NCBI RefSeq assembly: GCF_023721795.1
Contig: NZ_JAMQYE010000001.1
Location: 1,178,001 to 1,242,000, forward strand
Source: Zeimonas sediminis
GTDB lineage: Bacteria; Pseudomonadota; Gammaproteobacteria; Burkholderiales; Burkholderiaceae_E
Length of the DNA stretch: 64,000 nucleotides
Reading direction: 5' to 3'
Part shown: positions 1-12,493 of the stretch, in pieces
Numbering within the stretch: position 1 is the first letter of the stretch
Layout of the letters: each line of letters begins with the position of its first letter
Position numbers and translations under genes: made by a program
Notes under the pieces: model-generated
Database searches by the model: none
Told to the model about the DNA's origin: nothing
Seen by the model: only the letters and a program-made list of their open reading frames with translations

Positions 1-340
1 GATGGGCGTGGCGATCGGCACCTCCACGCAGGTCGTCGTTCCGACCTGGCGCTCTGGCGTCTTCCTCGAGTTCGACGTCCGGCGCGGGCGCAGCGCGCTG
101 GTTAGCCTGCTCACGCCGGACGGCTCGCCCATGCCCACCGCGGCGCAGGTCACCGACAGCGCGAGCGGCCAGCGGCTGCCGGTCGGCCTGGGCGGCGAGG
201 TCTTCCTGACCGGCCTGCCGGACGGCGGCACGCGCCTGCGGATCGAGCTCCGCGGCAAGACCTGCGTGGTGGACGTCAAGCCCGAGGGCGACGACCCGGT
301 GCTCGAGCTCGGGCCCTACCGATGCGGCGGCGGAGCATGA
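1..340 (+). CDS. Fimbrial usher protein, C-terminal end (partial)
   Basis: The window opens inside this gene; only the last 112 residues are present. The segment looks like the C-terminal plug-proximal and CTD2 end of a PapC/FimD-type outer-membrane usher: a residue stretch on polypeptide surface (GSPMPTAAQVTDSASG), then a Gly-rich turn and a single Cys in GKTCVVDV, which is where ushers carry the C-terminal domain that receives chaperone-subunit complexes. The stop codon overlaps the start of the next gene (ATGA), so the two are probably translationally coupled. The following spore-coat-U protein is the typical subunit of this kind of secretion locus, which supports the call. The beta-barrel and N-terminal domains lie outside the window. 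Confidence 0.75.
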   Translation, partial: MGVAIGTSTQVVVPTWRSGVFLEFDVRRGRSALVSLLTPDGSPMPTAAQVTDSASGQRLPVGLGGEVFLTGLPDGGTRLRIELRGKTCVVDVKPEGDDPVLELGPYRCGGGA

Positions 341-831
341 AGCGCGTCGCCGCCTGGCTCGCGGCCCCTGCCGCGCTGTTGCTGGCGCACGAGGCGCGCG
401 CGCAGGTCGGCTGCGAGGTCGACGTGGCGCCGATCAGCTTCGGCGTCTACGACACGCTGAGCCCGGCCGCGAACCAGGCCGCTGGCTCGGTCACCGTCAC
501 CTGCCGCCTGCTCGACCCGAACGCCGCCGAGCGGATCAGCTATTCGATCGCGCTCGGCCCCGGCTCGGGCAGCTATGCGCGGCGGACGATGCGCGCCGCC
601 GGCAGCGCCGAAACGCTCGGCTACAACATCCACCTGCGCGCCGTCTCGCCCGCGACCGTGTGGGGCGACGGCACCGGCGGCACCGTGACCGCCTCCGGCT
701 CGATGACGATCAACAAGAACTCGGACAGGCGCCCGCTGGTGCTTCCGCTCGTCGGCGTGATCGCGCCGATGCAGCCCGTCTCTCCAGGTCTCTACAGCGA
801 CACGCTGACCGTCACCGTCACCTGGAACTGA
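337..831 (+). CDS. Spore coat U (SCPU) domain pilin-like protein
   Basis: Predicted secreted protein of 164 residues. The start at ATG 337 is chosen because it overlaps the usher stop (ATGA) and begins a good signal peptide: MKR, a hydrophobic Ala/Leu stretch, then an ARA cleavage site. An upstream in-frame ATG at 322 would place charged residues before it. The mature part begins with CEVDVAPISFGVYD, the hallmark of the spore coat protein U domain (Cys then xxFGxY), has a second Cys in VTVTCRLL and ends in TVTVTW-N, the expected final strand. Such proteins are usually subunits assembled by chaperone-usher systems; despite the name they have no link to sporulation here. It is the last gene of an operon whose front end lies outside the window. 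Confidence 0.85.
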   Translation: MKRVAAWLAAPAALLLAHEARAQVGCEVDVAPISFGVYDTLSPAANQAAGSVTVTCRLLDPNAAERISYSIALGPGSGSYARRTMRAAGSAETLGYNIHLRAVSPATVWGDGTGGTVTASGSMTINKNSDRRPLVLPLVGVIAPMQPVSPGLYSDTLTVTVTWN

Positions 832-915
832 TCGCCGCGGGCAGCGCACCGCCGCGGGAGCGGACGACCGACTCCCTGCACGGCGTGCCGGCACCTGCCG
901 AGGCGCGCCGCCGTC

Positions 916-921
916 TATAAT
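916..921 (+). promoter_or_regulatory. argG -10 box (TATAAT)
   Basis: A perfect TATAAT lies 57 nt before the argG start. No good -35 hexamer is visible 16-18 nt upstream, so this may be an activator-assisted promoter. Expected transcription start is near 928, which would put the inverted repeat at 931-953 at the very 5' end of the transcript. Confidence 0.55.
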
Positions 922-930
922 TTAAGGTTT

Positions 931-953
931 GGCTCGCCCGCCCCGGGCGAGCC
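931..953 (+). promoter_or_regulatory. 5' leader hairpin of argG
   Basis: Perfect 9-bp inverted repeat (GGCTCGCCC / GGGCGAGCC) with a 5-nt loop. It lies between the TATAAT box and the ribosome binding site (GAAAGG, 967-972). There is no U-run after it, so it is more likely a transcript-5'-end stabiliser or an upstream terminator remnant than an attenuator. Confidence 0.5.
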
Positions 954-978
954 TCGTTAAATCATCGAAAGGCGCCCC

Positions 979-2298
<1,320 letters not shown>

Positions 2299-2317
2299 TG
2301 CGGCGCGCGCCGCGACG

Positions 2318-4327
<2,010 letters not shown>

Positions 4328-4377
4328 GGCGAGGCGGGGGCCGGCGCGCCGCCCCCGCATCCGGTGGTGCCTCGCTC

Positions 4378-4383
4378 TACAAT
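4378..4383 (+). promoter_or_regulatory. -10 box (TACAAT) directly before the acetyltransferase start
   Basis: TACAAT lies only 7 nt before the ATG at 4391. If used, transcription would begin at or within a base or two of the start codon, giving a leaderless mRNA. There is no Shine-Dalgarno sequence before the ATG, which agrees with that, and no clear -35 box. Confidence 0.4.
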
Positions 4384-4390
4384 CACGCGA

Positions 4391-4879
4391 ATGCAAGCCG
4401 ACGCCCGAATCGTCGAGGTCGATCTCGACAACCCGATGCACGTTGCCGCCCTGCGCGCGCTGCTCGACGAATACGCGCGCGGCCCCGAGGGCGGCGGCGC
4501 GGCGCTGCCGGCCGACGCGCTGGCCCGGCTGCCGCAGGCGCTCGCCGACAGCCGCTGCTATGCGGGCTGGCTGGCCTTCGCCGACGGCGCGCCGGCCGGC
4601 CTGCTCAACGGCTTCCTCGGCGTGTCGACCTTCCGCGCGATGCCGCTGCTCAACGTGCACGACATCGTGGTGTCGGCGCGCTTTCGCCGGCGCGGCATCG
4701 GCCAGGCGCTGCTCGCGGCGGCCGAGGCCGGCGCCCGCGCGCGCGGCTGCTGCAAGCTCACGCTCGAGGTTCTGGAGGGCAACGCGCCGGCGATCGCCGC
4801 CTATCGCAAGGCCGGCTTCGCCCCCTACGAGCTCGACCCGGCCATGGGCCGGGCGCTCTTCTTCGAAAAGAAGTTCTGA
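4391..4879 (+). CDS. GNAT family N-acetyltransferase
   Basis: Predicted acetyl-CoA dependent acetyltransferase of 162 residues. The acetyl-CoA binding motif A is clear: VHDIVVSARFRRRGIGQALL, with the RRRGIG pyrophosphate loop near residues 98-103. The C-terminal motif NAPAIAAYRKAGFAPY is the classical GNAT motif B. The start at MQADAR is preferred over an upstream GTG because the promoter-like TACAAT sits just before it. The substrate cannot be told from sequence; many single-domain members act on small amines, amino acids or protein N-termini. It sits between uup and yajQ, with a further ribosome site (GGAGG) before yajQ, so yajQ may be cotranscribed. Confidence 0.88.
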   Translation: MQADARIVEVDLDNPMHVAALRALLDEYARGPEGGGAALPADALARLPQALADSRCYAGWLAFADGAPAGLLNGFLGVSTFRAMPLLNVHDIVVSARFRRRGIGQALLAAAEAGARARGCCKLTLEVLEGNAPAIAAYRKAGFAPYELDPAMGRALFFEKKF

Positions 4880-4897
4880 ACACGGAGGACCGGACCC

Positions 4898-5383
4898 ATG
4901 CCTTCATTCGACGTCGTTTCCGAAGCCGACGCGGTCGAGGTGCGCAACGCGATCGACCAGGCCAACAAGGAGATCGCGAACCGCTTCGACTTCAAGGGCT
5001 CCGACGCGCGCATCGAGCAGAAGGAGCGCGAGCTGACCGCCTTCGCCGACGACGAGTTCAAGCTCGGCCAGGTGCGCGACGTGCTGCTGAACAAGGCGGC
5101 CAAGCGCGGGGTGGACGTCCGCTTCCTCGACTTCGGCGACCCGCAGAAGATCGGCGGCGACAAGATGAAGCAGACGATCACGGTGCGCCACGGCGTGTCG
5201 TCCGAGCACGCGAAGAAGATCGTCCGGCTGATCAAGGACAGCAAGATGAAGGTGCAGGCCAGCATCCAGGGCGACTCGGTGCGCGTCACCGGCGCCAAGC
5301 GCGACGACCTGCAGGCGGCGATCGCGATGCTCAAGAAGGAGGTCACCGACGTGCCGCTCGCCTTCCAGAACTTCCGCGACTAG
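4898..5383 (+). CDS. yajQ: YajQ family nucleotide-binding protein
   Basis: Small cytosolic protein of 161 residues, full length for the family. It begins [11 protein letters not shown] and contains the diagnostic [10 protein letters not shown] motif near residues 28-37, followed by two related alpha-beta halves ending [10 protein letters not shown]. Family members bind cyclic di-GMP in Xanthomonas and have also been reported to bind nucleic acid, acting as signalling or regulatory adaptors. A strong GGAGG ribosome site precedes the start. It lies 18 nt after the acetyltransferase gene, so the two probably share a transcript. The exact ligand here is not shown by the sequence. Confidence 0.93.
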   Translation: MPSFDVVSEADAVEVRNAIDQANKEIANRFDFKGSDARIEQKERELTAFADDEFKLGQVRDVLLNKAAKRGVDVRFLDFGDPQKIGGDKMKQTITVRHGVSSEHAKKIVRLIKDSKMKVQASIQGDSVRVTGAKRDDLQAAIAMLKKEVTDVPLAFQNFRD

Positions 5384-5449
5384 GCGCTCGCCAGTGAATC
5401 GGCGGCACGGCGTCGCTCCGGCGACCGCCTTCGGCCAGCGGGCGCGAAC

Positions 5450-6607
5450 GTGACCCCCACCAGGCCTCGGCGGATCCTGCCGGCGATCGCGCTGGCCCAG
5501 CTGGCCGGGGCTTCGCTCTGGTTCGCGACCAACGGCGTGATGGCGGACCTGCAGCGCGACTGGCAGCTGCCGGCCGCCGCGCTGGGCTGGCTCACCGCTG
5601 CGGTGCAGTGGGGTTTCGTGGCCGGCACGCTGGTCTTCGCGCTACTCACGGTCGCCGATCGGTTCTCGCCGCGCCGGGTCTTCCTCGCCTGCGCGCTGGC
5701 CGGCGCGGCGTTCAACGCACTCACCGTCTTTTCCCCCGAGCGGATCGAGCCGCTGCTGGCGATCCGTTTCGCGACCGGCTTCTTCCTGGCCGGCATCTAC
5801 CCGGTCGGCATGAAGATCGCGTCGGGCTGGTACGAACGCGGCCTGGGCGGCGCGCTCGGGGTGCTGGTCGGCGCGCTGGTGCTCGGCACCGCCTTGCCGC
5901 ACGGGCTCAGGGCGGTGGGCGCGGACTGGCCCTGGCGCGACGTCGTGCTGTCGGTGTCGGCGATCGCCGTGGCCGGCGGCTTCCTGCTGAATGCCGCGGT
6001 GCCCGACGGTCCCTTCCTCGCCCGCAGCCAGCGGGTCGAGCCGCGCGCCGTCGCGCTGATCTGGCGCGATCCGGCGATCCGCGCGCCGGCCTTCGGCTAC
6101 TTCGGCCACATGTGGGAGCTCTACGCGTTCTGGACCCTGGTGCCCGCGATCGTGGCCACCCGGCTGGCGGGCGCGCAGATGTCGCTGGCGGCCTTCCTCG
6201 CGATCGCCGCGGGCTTCCTGGGCTGCGCGGTCGGCGGCCTGCTCGCCAACCGCTACGGCAGCGCCCGCGTGGCCATCGTCCAGCTGGCGACCAGCACGGC
6301 CTGCTGCCTGGCCGCGCCGTTGATGCTGCGCGCCGACGGCTCCGTTTTCGCCGCCTGGCTCGCAATCTGGGGCATCACGGTGGTCGGCGACTCGCCGCAG
6401 TTCAGCGCGCTGAGCGCAGGCGCCGCGCCGCGCGAGTTCGTCGGCAGCGTGCTCACCTTCATCAACTGCATCGGCTTCGCGCTGACCGCGGTCCTCATCC
6501 CGGTGTTCGCGGCGCTGGCCGCGAGCTGGCCGCTGGAGTGGGTGCTTCCGATTCTTGCGCTGGGCCCGCTCGCCGGGCTTGCCGCGATGCGGCCGCTGCT
6601 GAGATAG
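5450..6607 (+). CDS. MFS transporter
   Basis: Integral membrane protein of 385 residues with about twelve hydrophobic helices. The cytoplasmic loop after helix 2 reads ADRFSPRRVF, the degenerate MFS motif A. Further features are GFFLAGIYPVGMKIASGWYERGLGGALG in helices 4-5 and a central loop before helix 7 (SQRVEPRAVALIWRD). The start is a GTG at 5450; no better upstream start is seen, and the ribosome site is weak. Substrate is unknown. The arrangement resembles CynX/NimT or YbfB-like small MFS members, but this is only a loose resemblance. It precedes an NCS2 permease gene by 67 nt. Confidence 0.85.
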   Translation: MTPTRPRRILPAIALAQLAGASLWFATNGVMADLQRDWQLPAAALGWLTAAVQWGFVAGTLVFALLTVADRFSPRRVFLACALAGAAFNALTVFSPERIEPLLAIRFATGFFLAGIYPVGMKIASGWYERGLGGALGVLVGALVLGTALPHGLRAVGADWPWRDVVLSVSAIAVAGGFLLNAAVPDGPFLARSQRVEPRAVALIWRDPAIRAPAFGYFGHMWELYAFWTLVPAIVATRLAGAQMSLAAFLAIAAGFLGCAVGGLLANRYGSARVAIVQLATSTACCLAAPLMLRADGSVFAAWLAIWGITVVGDSPQFSALSAGAAPREFVGSVLTFINCIGFALTAVLIPVFAALAASWPLEWVLPILALGPLAGLAAMRPLLR

Positions 6608-6674
6608 TCGCGGCTGTCGCTTCACCGGTGCGCCCTCCCGGAGTCGCAGGGCGATCGACGACAAGGAAAAGAAG

Positions 6675-7964
6675 ATGAGCGATTCGCCGTTCCCGGCCTG
6701 GCAACTCAAGCGCGAGGGCATCGTCGCCCCCGACGAGCGACTGCCGTGGCCGCAGACCTTCGCGATGGGCCTGCAGCACGTGGTCGCGATGTTCGGGGCC
6801 ACGGTGCTCGCGCCGCTGCTGATGGGCTTCGACCCGAACGTCGCGATCCTGATGTCGGGCGTCGGCACCCTGCTGTTCTTCGTGATCGTGGGCGGGCGGG
6901 TGCCGAGCTACCTCGGCTCGAGCTTCGCCTTCATCGGCGTGGTGATCGCGGCGACCGGCTACGCCGGCTCGGGGCCCAACCCGAACATCGGCGTCGCGCT
7001 CGGCGGGATCATCGCCTGCGGCGCGCTGTACACGCTGATCGGCGCGATCGTGATGAGCGCGGGCACCGGCTGGATCGAGCGCTTCATGCCGCCGGTGGTC
7101 ACCGGCGCGGTGGTCGCGGTGATCGGCCTGAACCTCGCGCCGATCGCGGTCAAGGGCGCGAGCGGCACGCCCTTCGACGCCTGGATGGCGGTGGTCACGG
7201 TGCTGTGCGTGGGCGGCGTGGCGGTGTTCACCCGCGGGCTGCTGCAGAAGCTGCTGATCCTGGTCGGCCTGGTGCTCGCCTACCTGATCTACGCGGTGCT
7301 GACCAACGGCCTGGGCCTGGGCAAGCCGGTCGACTTCTCCGGGCTGGCCGCCGCCGCGTGGTTCGGGCTGCCGAGCTTCGCCGCCCCGGTGTTCCGCGCA
7401 GACGCGATGCTGCTGATCGCGCCGGTGGCGATCGTGCTGGTCGCCGAGAACCTCGGCCACGTCAAGGCCGTGTCGGCGATGACCGGCCGCAACCTCGACC
7501 CGTACATGGGCCGCGCCTTCGTCGGCGACGGGCTGGCCACGATGCTGTCGGGCGGCGTGGGCGGCACCGGCGTGACCACCTACGCCGAGAACATCGGCGT
7601 GATGGCGGTCACCCGCGTCTATTCCACGCTGGTGTTCGTGGTCGCGGCGGCGGTGGCGATCGTGCTCGGCTTCTCGCCGAAGTTCGGCGCGCTGATCGCG
7701 ACCATCCCCGGCCCGGTGCTGGGCGGCGTGTCGATCGTGGTCTTCGGCCTGATCGCGGTCGCCGGCGCCAAGATCTGGGTCGACAACCGGGTGGACTTCA
7801 CCGACAACCGCAACCTGATCGTGGCCGCGGTCACGCTGGTGCTCGGCGCCGGCGACTTCACGCTGAAGATCGGCGGCTTCGCGCTGGGCGGCATCGGCAC
7901 CGCGACCTTCGGCGCGATCCTGCTGTACGCGTTGCTGGGCGGGGCGCGGTCGGAAAAAGGGTGA
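6675..7964 (+). CDS. NCS2 family uracil/xanthine permease
   Basis: Nucleobase:cation symporter-2 protein of 429 residues with about fourteen membrane segments. Typical motifs are the N-terminal QTFAMGLQHVVAMFGATVL, PSYLGSSFAFIGVV in TM3, the substrate-site region LVAENLGHVKAVSAMTGRNL with the conserved Glu of TM8, and GGVGGTGVTTYAENIGVMAVT in TM10. The AENIG signature is characteristic of the uracil branch (UraA, RutG), so a pyrimidine base is the likeliest substrate. A strong purine-rich ribosome site (AAGGAAAAGAAG) precedes the ATG. Two SDR genes follow 75 nt downstream on the same strand. Confidence 0.92.
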   Translation: MSDSPFPAWQLKREGIVAPDERLPWPQTFAMGLQHVVAMFGATVLAPLLMGFDPNVAILMSGVGTLLFFVIVGGRVPSYLGSSFAFIGVVIAATGYAGSGPNPNIGVALGGIIACGALYTLIGAIVMSAGTGWIERFMPPVVTGAVVAVIGLNLAPIAVKGASGTPFDAWMAVVTVLCVGGVAVFTRGLLQKLLILVGLVLAYLIYAVLTNGLGLGKPVDFSGLAAAAWFGLPSFAAPVFRADAMLLIAPVAIVLVAENLGHVKAVSAMTGRNLDPYMGRAFVGDGLATMLSGGVGGTGVTTYAENIGVMAVTRVYSTLVFVVAAAVAIVLGFSPKFGALIATIPGPVLGGVSIVVFGLIAVAGAKIWVDNRVDFTDNRNLIVAAVTLVLGAGDFTLKIGGFALGGIGTATFGAILLYALLGGARSEKG

Positions 7965-8039
7965 GCAAGGGAAGGGAGAATGGGTGAGTCCGGCACGCGG
8001 GCGTGGCGGGCCGATGGACGATCAACGAGGAGGAGCGGG

Positions 8040-8777
8040 ATGACATCGAATTTCCAGCGGGTCGCGCTGGTCACCGGGGGCAGCCGGGGCATCGGGCGCG
8101 CGATCGTGCAGCGCCTGTCCGGCGACGGCGTGCGCGTGCTGAACCTGGACCTGCAGGCCCCGGAGGCGCTGGCGCCGGGCGAGCACTACGAGCAGCTCGA
8201 CGTGGCCGACGGGCAGCGCGCGAAGGAGCGGCTCGCGGCGCTGGCAAGCGAGTGGCCGGTCACCGACCTGGTGAACAACGCCGGCATCGTCCGGCCGGCG
8301 TCGATCGAGGACGCCAGCGACGAGGACCTGGACGCGGTCGTCGCGGTGAACCTCGCCGCCGCGATCCGCTGCGTGCAGGCGGTGCTGCCGGGCATGAAGG
8401 CGCGCGGCTACGGGCGGATCGTCAACATCAGCAGCCGCGCGGCGCTCGGCAAGCCGCTGCGCACGGTCTACTCGATCACCAAGGCCGGCCTGCACGGGCT
8501 CACCCGCACGCTCGCGCTGGAGATCGGCCACCACGGCATCACGGTCAACGCGATCGGCCCCGGCCCGATCGCGACCGAGCTCTTCGAGCGGGTCAACCCG
8601 CCCGACGCGCCGGCCACGAAGCGGATCATCGAGTCGATCCCGGTCCGGCGCATGGGCACGCCCGACGACGTCGCGCACGGCGTCGCGATGCTGCTCGACC
8701 CGCGCTCCGGCTTCATCACCGGACAGGTGCTCTACGTGTGCGGCGGCATGACGGTCGGGCTCGGGCATGCTGCCTGA
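8040..8777 (+). CDS. SDR family oxidoreductase
   Basis: Classical short-chain dehydrogenase of 245 residues. The cofactor loop TGGSRGIG is at residues 12-19, NNAG follows near residue 80, and the catalytic Ser (INISSRAA) and YxxxK (YSITK) are all present. The residue after the second strand (NLDLQAP) is an Asp, which usually favours NAD(H). Start at 8040 is chosen for the GAGGAGG ribosome site just upstream; an earlier in-frame start at 7980 lacks one. Its 3' end overlaps the next SDR gene by 11 nt. Sequence resembles 3-oxoacyl-ACP reductase-like SDRs; substrate unknown. Confidence 0.9.
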   Translation: MTSNFQRVALVTGGSRGIGRAIVQRLSGDGVRVLNLDLQAPEALAPGEHYEQLDVADGQRAKERLAALASEWPVTDLVNNAGIVRPASIEDASDEDLDAVVAVNLAAAIRCVQAVLPGMKARGYGRIVNISSRAALGKPLRTVYSITKAGLHGLTRTLALEIGHHGITVNAIGPGPIATELFERVNPPDAPATKRIIESIPVRRMGTPDDVAHGVAMLLDPRSGFITGQVLYVCGGMTVGLGHAA

Positions 8778-9624
8778 GACCCGCCGGCTGCTCGAATCGG
8801 CGCCGTCGCCGGCGGCGGCGGCTGCCGCGTCGCGGCTGGACGGCCGGGTCGTGTTCGTGGCCGGCGCCGGCTCGGCCGGCCCCGGCTGGAGCATCGGGCG
8901 CGCCTGCAGCGTGACCTACGCGCGGCTCGGCGCCGCGGTGTGCGTGGTCGATCGCGACCGGGAGTCGGCCGAGCAGACCAGCGCCTGCATCGAGGCCGAG
9001 GGCGGCCGCGCGATCACGCTGGTGGGCGACGTGGCCGACCCGGAAGACGTGCGCAGGCTGTTCGCCGAGGCGCGCGCCGCCTTCGGGCCGATCGACGCGC
9101 TTCACCACAACGTGGGCATCGGCAAGGTCGGCGGCCCCTGCGACATCGCGCTCGATGACTGGGACCGCATCAACGACGTGAACGTGCGCAGCCTGCTGCT
9201 CGCCTCGCGCGAGGTGCTGCCGGAAATGGCCGAGCGCGGTCGCGGCGCGGTGCTGGCGATCTCGTCGGTGGCCGGCATGCGCTACGTCGGCTACCCGCAC
9301 CTCGCCTACAGCGTGACCAAGGCGGCGGTCGCGCACTTCACGCGGATGATCGCCCTGCAGTACGCGGCGCGGGGCATCCGGGCGAACACGATCGTGCCCG
9401 GCCTGATCGACACGCCGCGCATCGCGCAGACGGTCGCGAAGATGTTCTCGAGCGAGGGACTCGACGAGGCGCGAGCGGCGCGCGACCGGCAGGTGCCGAC
9501 CGGCCGCATGGGCAGCGCCTGGGACGTCGCGAACGCGGCGGCCTTCCTGGTGTCCGACGCGGCCGCCTACGTGACCGGCACCGAACTGGTCGTCGACGGC
9601 GGCCTGACCGCGAAGTTCGCCTGA
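8767..9624 (+). CDS. SDR family oxidoreductase (atypical cofactor loop)
   Basis: Second SDR of the pair, 285 residues. The glycine loop is altered to GAGSAGPGWSIG, longer than the usual TGxxxGIG, a form seen in some enoyl-reductase-like and catabolic SDRs. Other motifs are standard: HNVGIG in place of NNAG, ISSVAG with the catalytic Ser, and YSVTK. The N-terminus carries a 25-residue leader rich in Ala before the first strand. It begins inside the end of the upstream SDR gene, so the two are translationally coupled and may work on consecutive or stereochemically paired steps. It ends 8 nt from the convergent dxs gene with no terminator between. Confidence 0.88.
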   Translation: MLPETRRLLESAPSPAAAAAASRLDGRVVFVAGAGSAGPGWSIGRACSVTYARLGAAVCVVDRDRESAEQTSACIEAEGGRAITLVGDVADPEDVRRLFAEARAAFGPIDALHHNVGIGKVGGPCDIALDDWDRINDVNVRSLLLASREVLPEMAERGRGAVLAISSVAGMRYVGYPHLAYSVTKAAVAHFTRMIALQYAARGIRANTIVPGLIDTPRIAQTVAKMFSSEGLDEARAARDRQVPTGRMGSAWDVANAAAFLVSDAAAYVTGTELVVDGGLTAKFA

Positions 9625-9632
9625 GGCGCGGA

Positions 9633-11534
9633 CTACGCGCCGAAGCGGTCCCGGATCGAGCGCTCGATGCCGGCGCCGTCCAGGCCTTCGAGGCGCAGCA
9701 GCTGCGCCTGGTCGCCGTGGTCGATGAAGCGGTCGGGCAGGCCCAGCTGCAGCAGCGGCAGCACGATGCGCCGCGCGGCCATCGCCTCGGCGACCGCGCT
9801 GCCGGCGCCGCCCATGACCACGTGCTCTTCCACGGTCACGAAGGCCTCGTGCGTGCGGGCGAGCTCGACCAGCAGGTCGGCGTCGACCGGCTTGACGAAG
9901 CGCATGTTGACCACGGTGGCGTCGAGCGCCTCGCCCGCCGCCAGCGCGGGCGCGAGCATCGTGCCGAAGGCCAGGATCGCGATCCGCCTGCCCTCGCGCC
10001 GCAACTCGGCGCGGCCCAGCGGGATCTCGACGAACGCCTTGTTCACCGGCGCGCCGATGCCGGCGCCGCGCGGGTAGCGGACCGCGGCGGGTCCGTCGTG
10101 CCGGAACGCGCTGTAGAGCATCTGCCGGCACTCGTTCTCGTCGGACGGCGCGTACACGACCAGGTTGGGCACGCAGCGCAGGAAGGCGAAGTCGTAGGCG
10201 CCGGCGTGCGTGGCGCCGTCGGCGCCCACGAGCCCCGCGCGATCGAGCGCGAACAAGACCGGCAGGTTCTGCAGGGCCACGTCGTGGATCAGCTGGTCGT
10301 AGCCGCGCTGCAGGAAGGTGCTGTAGATCGCGACGACCGGCTTGAGCCCCTCGCACGCGATGCCGGCCGCGAAGGTGACCGCGTGCTGCTCGGCGATGCC
10401 GACGTCGAAGTAGCGCCTCGGGAAGCGCTTCTCGAACTCCACCAGCCCCGAGCCTTCGCGCATGGCGGGCGTGATCGCGACCAGCCGTTCGTCGGCCTCG
10501 GCCATGTCGCAGACCCAGTCGGAGAACACCTGCGTGTAGGTGGTCTTCGCCGGCGCCGAGGACTTGACGATGCCCTGCCCCGGGTCGAAGCGGCCGGGCC
10601 CGTGGTAGAGCACCGGGTCGGCCTCGGCGAGCTTGTAGCCCTGCCCCTTGCGGGTGACCACGTGCAGGAACTGCGGGCCGCGCAGCTCGCGCAGGTTCTG
10701 CAGCGTGGGGATCAGGCTGTCGAGGTCGTGGCCGTCGATCGGGCCCACGTAGTTGAAGCCGAACTCCTCGAACATCGTGCCGGGAACGACCATGCCCTTG
10801 GCGTGTTCTTCGAGCCGCTTTGCGAGCTCGAACAGCGGCGGCACGTTCTGCAGCACCGCCCGGCCCAGGTCGCGCGCCTTCGAGTAGAAGCTGCCGGAGA
10901 GCAGCCGGGCAAGGTAGCGGTTCAGCGCCCCGACCGGCGGCGAGATCGACATGTCGTTGTCGTTCAGGATCACCAGCAGGTCGATGTCGGGCGTGACGCC
11001 GGCGTTGTTCATCGCCTCGAAGGCCATGCCGGCGGTCATCGCGCCGTCGCCGATCACCGCCACGTGGCGCCGGCGGTCCGGCCCCTCGTTCTCGCCCTTG
11101 TTGCGCGAGGCGACCGCCATGCCCAGGGCCGCCGAGATCGACGTGGAAGAGTGCGCGGTGCCGAACGCGTCGTACTCGCTCTCGCTTCGCTTCGGGAAGC
11201 CCGAGATGCCGCCGAGCTGCCGAAGCGTGGGCATCTGCTCGCGCCGGCCGGTGAGGATCTTGTGCGGGTAGCTCTGGTGGCCGACGTCCCAGATCAGTCG
11301 GTCGCGCGGCGTGTCGAACACGTAGTGCAGCGCGATCGTGAGCTCGACGGTGCCGAGATTGGAGGACAGGTGGCCGCCGGTGCGCGAGACCGACTGCAGG
11401 ACGAAGTCGCGCAGCTCGCCGGCGAGCTCGGGCAGGCGCGCGCGCTCGAGCCTGCGCAGCTGGGCGGGCTCGTCGATCGTGGCGAGCAGCGGCCAGCCGG
11501 TATCGTCGCGCTTGGCGTCGGACATGTCGGTCAT
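9633..11534 (-). CDS. dxs: 1-deoxy-D-xylulose-5-phosphate synthase
   Basis: Thiamine-diphosphate enzyme of 633 residues that condenses pyruvate with glyceraldehyde 3-phosphate, the first and controlling step of the MEP isoprenoid pathway. Visible motifs: [15 protein letters not shown], the ThDP/Mg site [19 protein letters not shown], and [17 protein letters not shown] with the catalytic Glu. Near the C-terminus is the transketolase C domain ([23 protein letters not shown]). The start at 11534 is chosen because its ATG overlaps the ispA stop as ATGA; a second ATG lies three codons in. Third gene of the xseB-ispA-dxs operon, so isoprenoid precursor supply and prenyl elongation are co-expressed. 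Confidence 0.97.
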   Translation of the reverse strand: MTDMSDAKRDDTGWPLLATIDEPAQLRRLERARLPELAGELRDFVLQSVSRTGGHLSSNLGTVELTIALHYVFDTPRDRLIWDVGHQSYPHKILTGRREQMPTLRQLGGISGFPKRSESEYDAFGTAHSSTSISAALGMAVASRNKGENEGPDRRRHVAVIGDGAMTAGMAFEAMNNAGVTPDIDLLVILNDNDMSISPPVGALNRYLARLLSGSFYSKARDLGRAVLQNVPPLFELAKRLEEHAKGMVVPGTMFEEFGFNYVGPIDGHDLDSLIPTLQNLRELRGPQFLHVVTRKGQGYKLAEADPVLYHGPGRFDPGQGIVKSSAPAKTTYTQVFSDWVCDMAEADERLVAITPAMREGSGLVEFEKRFPRRYFDVGIAEQHAVTFAAGIACEGLKPVVAIYSTFLQRGYDQLIHDVALQNLPVLFALDRAGLVGADGATHAGAYDFAFLRCVPNLVVYAPSDENECRQMLYSAFRHDGPAAVRYPRGAGIGAPVNKAFVEIPLGRAELRREGRRIAILAFGTMLAPALAAGEALDATVVNMRFVKPVDADLLVELARTHEAFVTVEEHVVMGGAGSAVAEAMAARRIVLPLLQLGLPDRFIDHGDQAQLLRLEGLDGAGIERSIRDRFGA

Positions 11535-12493
11535 GAGCGCCTCAGCACGATGAGGTCCGCGAGCTCGCGCAGTCGCCGGCCGGACTCGCCGAGCGGTTCG
11601 ATCGCCGCGAGCGCCGCAGCGTGGAGCTCGGCGGCCAGGCGCTTCGCTTCGGCGAGGCCGAGCACCGACACGTAGGTCGGCTTGTTGCTGTCGGCGTCCT
11701 TGCCGGCCGTCTTGCCGAGCGTGGCCGCATCGCCTTCCACGTCGAGGATGTCGTCGACGACCTGGAAAGCCAGCCCGATCGCCCCGGCGTACTCGTCGAG
11801 CCGGGCCATGAGGTCGCCGAAGCCGCCCTGCCCGGCATTGCCCGGCCCGGCACCGCGAGCGCCCGTGCCCTGCGCGCCCGGCTCGCCGCACATCGCGCCG
11901 AGCCGCACCGAGGCGCGCAGCAGCGCGCCGGTCTTGCGCCGGTGCATGTCCTCGAGCGCGTCCCGGCTCATCGAGGCGCCCACCGCGCCGAGATCGATCG
12001 CCTGGCCGCCGGCCATGCCGCGCGAGCCGGCCGCCGCGGCCAGCTCGGCCACCATGCGCGCCGCCGCGGGCCGGTCGACCCCGGCCAGCACCTCGAAGGC
12101 CATCGCCTGCAGCGCGTCGCCCACCAGCATCGCCAGCGCCTCGCCCCACACCACGTGGACGGTCGGCCGGCCGCGCCTGAGCACGTCGTCGTCCATGCAC
12201 GGGAGGTCGTCGTGGACCAGCGAATAGGCGTGGATCATCTCGACCGCGCAGGCCGCCCGTTCGAGGGCCTCCCCGGGCGCCCCGACCGCCTCGCCGGCGG
12301 CCAGCACCAGCAGCGGGCGCACCCGCTTGCCGCCGCCCAGCACCGCGTAGCGCATCGCGTCGTGCAGCGGCACCGGATGCTCGTCGGCGGCAGGCAGCGC
12401 TGCCTCGAGCGCGCGCTCGACCCGCGCGGCATGCGCGGCCGTCCAGTCGGCAAAGGACTTGCCGCTAGCCGGCACCTGGATCCCTGCGCTCAC
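11531..12493 (-). CDS. ispA: Polyprenyl synthetase, farnesyl diphosphate synthase type
   Basis: All-trans prenyltransferase of 320 residues, making farnesyl (or geranyl) diphosphate from IPP and DMAPP. It has [12 protein letters not shown], the first Asp-rich motif DDLPCMDDD with bulky residues before it as in short-chain enzymes, and the second Asp-rich motif [14 protein letters not shown] Gly/Ala-rich insertion of about 20 residues lies before helix G (around [14 protein letters not shown]), absent in E. coli IspA. The start codon is GTG and overlaps the xseB stop as GTGA; the stop overlaps dxs as ATGA, so all three genes are tightly coupled. Confidence 0.95.
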   Translation of the reverse strand: MSAGIQVPASGKSFADWTAAHAARVERALEAALPAADEHPVPLHDAMRYAVLGGGKRVRPLLVLAAGEAVGAPGEALERAACAVEMIHAYSLVHDDLPCMDDDVLRRGRPTVHVVWGEALAMLVGDALQAMAFEVLAGVDRPAAARMVAELAAAAGSRGMAGGQAIDLGAVGASMSRDALEDMHRRKTGALLRASVRLGAMCGEPGAQGTGARGAGPGNAGQGGFGDLMARLDEYAGAIGLAFQVVDDILDVEGDAATLGKTAGKDADSNKPTYVSVLGLAEAKRLAAELHAAALAAIEPLGESGRRLRELADLIVLRRS

